Under the pieces are notes generated by a model, which saw nothing but the letters and a program-made list of their open reading frames with translations, was not told where the DNA came from and searched no databases. Source: Triparma columacea (taxonomy: Eukaryota; Sar; Bolidophyceae; Parmales; Triparmaceae). Taken from it: a stretch of DNA of 19,626 nt. The stretch spans positions 22,718 through 42,343 of the forward strand of contig BRYA01000354.1 of NCBI GenBank assembly GCA_030267965.1. The letters run 5' to 3'. Below, one piece after another: positions 17,369-19,626 of the stretch; the first letter of the stretch is position 1; each line of letters starts with the position of its first letter. Position numbers and translations under genes: made by a program.

Positions 17369-19107
17369 CTATGCGCTCTTCCCCTTCCTCCCTCTCCCCC
17401 TCATCCTTCCCTTCCCATCCTTCCCAACCTCAATAACCTTGCCGTCCTCAACCTCAACCTTCCCCCCCCACTCCCCCCCCTCCATAACCACAACGTAGTC
17501 AATATCGAGTTCCTCCATCTTCGCATCGTCGATCGTAACCGACGTTGGGGCTTCCCACGTCCTGGAAACGCACCCGAGGGTAGAGAAAATGCCTGAGGAA
17601 GGACCAATCAGTGTAAGGGAGGAGCATATACCGTCAACGGAAGCGATGAACGTTGACCACTTATCAACCCACTGCGCGTGCGTTACCCCCACGAATCGAG
17701 TTAGTTCAAAATTTCGCGTCCCCTTCTCCCTTCAACCCCCCCCCCTTAACTTTCCCAAAACAAAAACACCGTCCACTCACCTCCCTCCCACTCTCCACCC
17801 CCCCCTCCACCATGACCCCAACCCTGATCCTCCTAGTTTTCCTCCCCACGCTCTCAATCGCCAGTGGTGTCGCTCCCGCAAGTATGGCGATCCCAAACCC
17901 CCAAATCCCCCCCCCCGGTCCCCCCATCACCGTCAATGCAGTTCCTAGCATTTGGAGTGTTTGCTTACACTTCCCAACAGCGTCTGCGTTTATAGACGAG
18001 CTTGAGAACAACGAAGATGCGTCACTAACCGTAACAGAAACGCTAGAACCAGCTCCTCTCCCTCTCCCTCCATCCTCAACTACTAGCTGGAGTTTGGGTA
18101 CCCCGGTAGTAGTATAGAACGATCTAGTCCTTACGAAAGCTGAGTATGTCTCCACACACACCAGTGCGCTCAGAACGATGTGGCTTGTGGAGGAGGAGGA
18201 CCAGGGGAGGGGGGGAATTAAGGTTAAGGATATCAACCAGAGAGGGACGAGGTAAGCCTTGTCGAGGACGGCGTCGATGTAGGCACCCCAGTTCTGGGAG
18301 ATGCAAGAAAGTAAGAAGAGTTAAGGGGTGGGGGGGGAGTTAGGGGGGTGAAGACAGGGTTGAGATGAAGGCGATAAGAAACGTTTGATGCTAGCATCTA
18401 TATCTCACCTTCGTTCGGTGGGTATGGATGGGAGTAGGTACCGGGTGTGGGGGTTTGGGTATCTCTTGTGGGGGGAGGACGGAGTTCCAGTAACGCGCTG
18501 TGGGGAATTGGTGGTGGGTGAGGAAGAGCGATAAGGCGGGGGGGGGGGGGGAGGGAGAAACGCGAGAGTTTTCGTTAACCGTTGACGGTAAATTGTTGAC
18601 TGTTATTTCAAACTCACCTAAAACACCATCGAGAAAGTCACCGAAGTCCACTAGGAGTACTAGGAGTGCTGCAAGGAGGCAGTAACCTGATCTCCAGAGG
18701 TAAATGGTAGGAGCTAGGAGGCAAGTGCGACCGTAGGTAACGAAGTTTGCGGTGAACCATCTCGGAGGCGGGTACAAGTGAAGGAGGGACCAGAGAACGT
18801 CGTTAAGACTGGTGTAGAATCTTGTGTGGAGAGAGAGGATGGGAGGGATTATGGTGGTTAGGTAGGAGGTTGTTAGTCTTGATAGGAGGTGGAAAAATGT
18901 CGCAGTTACACGAAGGGGAGGATTTGTCTGGAGAAAGGAGAGAGCCGAAGGTTGCGAGGGGATGTATGAAGTGTGAGTTAAATTGTGAGAGTTGGTCGTG
19001 TGGAAGAAGAGCAGGAGGGGGTATTTATGCTGGTTTAGTAGCCTTTTGAGACCCTATATCACAAGAGGGGTCTCAGTAATATTAATGTACTTGTGTAATC
19101 TCACCAT
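17369..19107 (-). CDS. CDP-alcohol phosphatidyltransferase family membrane protein
   Basis: Exons 19107-19105 (start codon only, tentative), 18927-18618, 18497-18409, 18293-17781 and 17671-17369 give 405 aa. The CDP-alcohol phosphotransferase signature is complete only after splicing: DFLDGVLAR (D98, D101, G102, A105, R106) and GAYIDAVLD (G137, D141, D145). These Asp residues bind the metal and CDP. The usual 8-residue gap between AR and G is expanded to 30 by a Pro-rich insert encoded mostly by its own small exon. Hydrophobic helices flank the motif (ANFVTYGRTCLLAPTIYLW, YCLLAALLVLLV, AYLVPLWLISLTLIPPLP). The C-terminal 100 residues (IFSTLGCVSRTWEAPTS, MEELDIDYVVVMEGG) are not recognised. 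The family joins CDP-linked lipid to an alcohol (inositol, glycerophosphate, choline and so on) in ER, mitochondrial or plastid membranes; the substrate cannot be told. The N-terminus is the weakest part of the model. Confidence 0.85.
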
Positions 19108-19626
19108 TACGATAGTGCGTTTGTGGAGTATGAATTTTGGGTTCCTTTTGTGAACAATCTCGGAGTTGTCATTAAATCAGAAGAAGAACAAAAGTCGATA
19201 GTCAGCTTTCAGAAGACCCTGATTTTCTTAGCTTACTCATGGAGTCGAATGAAAATAAATATGGGGTTGAACATACGTAGTTTATGCAATGCCTCCCACT
19301 TGAATTTTACCGTAAGAAAAGGTTATTCTGATAATTTTTGTCGAGGTGAGATGGGTAAAAATTGGTTAAGCCAAGGGTTTTGAGGGCGCTTTACGTTCAG
19401 CACTGACTTTGGCCGAGCTCTAGCCTCGTCGCGACTAAGGCCTTTTTTTGTTGTCGTCGTTTTTTGATTTTTTACCTCGAATCAATACGTACCCCCTTGG
19501 ACACGGGAGAAAAAGGAATAAAACGTTGAAATGGAAAACCAGGAAAAAGGTTCAGCTTGTCCTAGAGCCGATGCAATTCAGAACAGCTTTTTCTGAAGCC
19601 CATCAAATTCATTAGAGGCCTTGAAT
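19108..19626. other. Upstream region of the phosphatidyltransferase gene, to window end
   Basis: 519 bp, AT-richer than the rest, presumably the promoter of the minus-strand gene and possibly the edge of another gene. A small inverted repeat lies at 19577-19597 (arms ttcagaa and ttctgaa, 7-nt loop), and a T-run follows a GC-rich stretch at 19441-19450. No ORF with protein-like character and no tRNA were recognised. Confidence 0.4.

Noticed and set aside
19123..19383. Plus-strand ORF of 86 codons near the window end
   Set aside because: It begins with GTG rather than ATG, has mixed composition and no recognisable motif. The region more likely holds the upstream part of the phosphatidyltransferase gene.
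19382..19460. Possible small RNA gene ending in a T-run
   Set aside because: No tRNA A/B boxes, U6-like core or strong folded structure could be recognised; a T-run alone is not enough.

Overview
The window is nuclear DNA of a photosynthetic eukaryote, most likely a heterokont (stramenopile) microalga. It has intron-bearing eukaryotic genes: DNA polymerase delta small subunit, a HIR-type SPFH protein, a UBAC2-like rhomboid/UBA protein and a membrane RING-H2 protein. It also has a GDT1/PAM71-type plastid transporter whose precursor starts with a signal peptide followed by a Ser-Phe site, the pattern of red-lineage secondary plastids. Introns are short (about 70-430 bp), mostly start GTGAG, usually carry a CTAAC-like branch point and often have C-rich rather than T-rich tracts. 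The species cannot be fixed from sequence alone; a bolidophyte/parmalean or diatom relative would fit. There are no bacterial operon signals, tRNAs, rRNAs or CRISPR arrays that I could see.

Layout, left to right. (1) <1-3108, minus: six-exon fragment of a large cytoskeletal-looking protein with Trp-rich SFI1-like helices, a CCHC zinc knuckle, a LysM domain and an EF-hand. (2) 3609-4907, plus: HIR/SPFH protein with a 13-nt first coding exon. (3) 5080-6842, minus: POLD2, with a 17-bp minisatellite in intron 1. (4) 7356-9672, plus: signal peptide, kelch propeller, one membrane segment and a RING-H2 finger. (5) 9792-10835, minus: GDT1/PAM71-like transporter. (6) 10969-12594, plus: unrecognised coiled-coil protein with a possible Tudor-like end. 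(7) 12804-14195, plus: array of 13 near-identical C2H2-type zinc fingers. (8) 14528-15686, plus: UBAC2-like. (9) 16019-17044, minus: calycin/lipocalin-like protein, with a decayed tandem copy of part of its last exon at 15814-16005. (10) 17369-19107, minus: CDP-alcohol phosphatidyltransferase family.

The most unusual region is 10780-14195. A small head-to-head cassette (5' end of the GDT1 gene, short shared promoter, and the first about 40 codons of the rightward gene) occurs twice. In the first copy it drives GDT1 and the coiled-coil gene. In the second copy the GDT1 part is only a signal-peptide remnant, and the same leader is joined to the zinc-finger array. Within that array the 96-bp units are almost identical, except at the residues that would contact DNA and one residue between the histidines. 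That is the signature of a fast-evolving DNA-binding array, as in PRDM9 or KRAB zinc-finger genes.

Most other genes are unrelated housekeeping functions. Two (RING-H2 and UBAC2-like) fit ER/endomembrane ubiquitin pathways, but nothing shows that the neighbours work together. All exon models were built by hand from splice signals, phase continuity and family resemblance.
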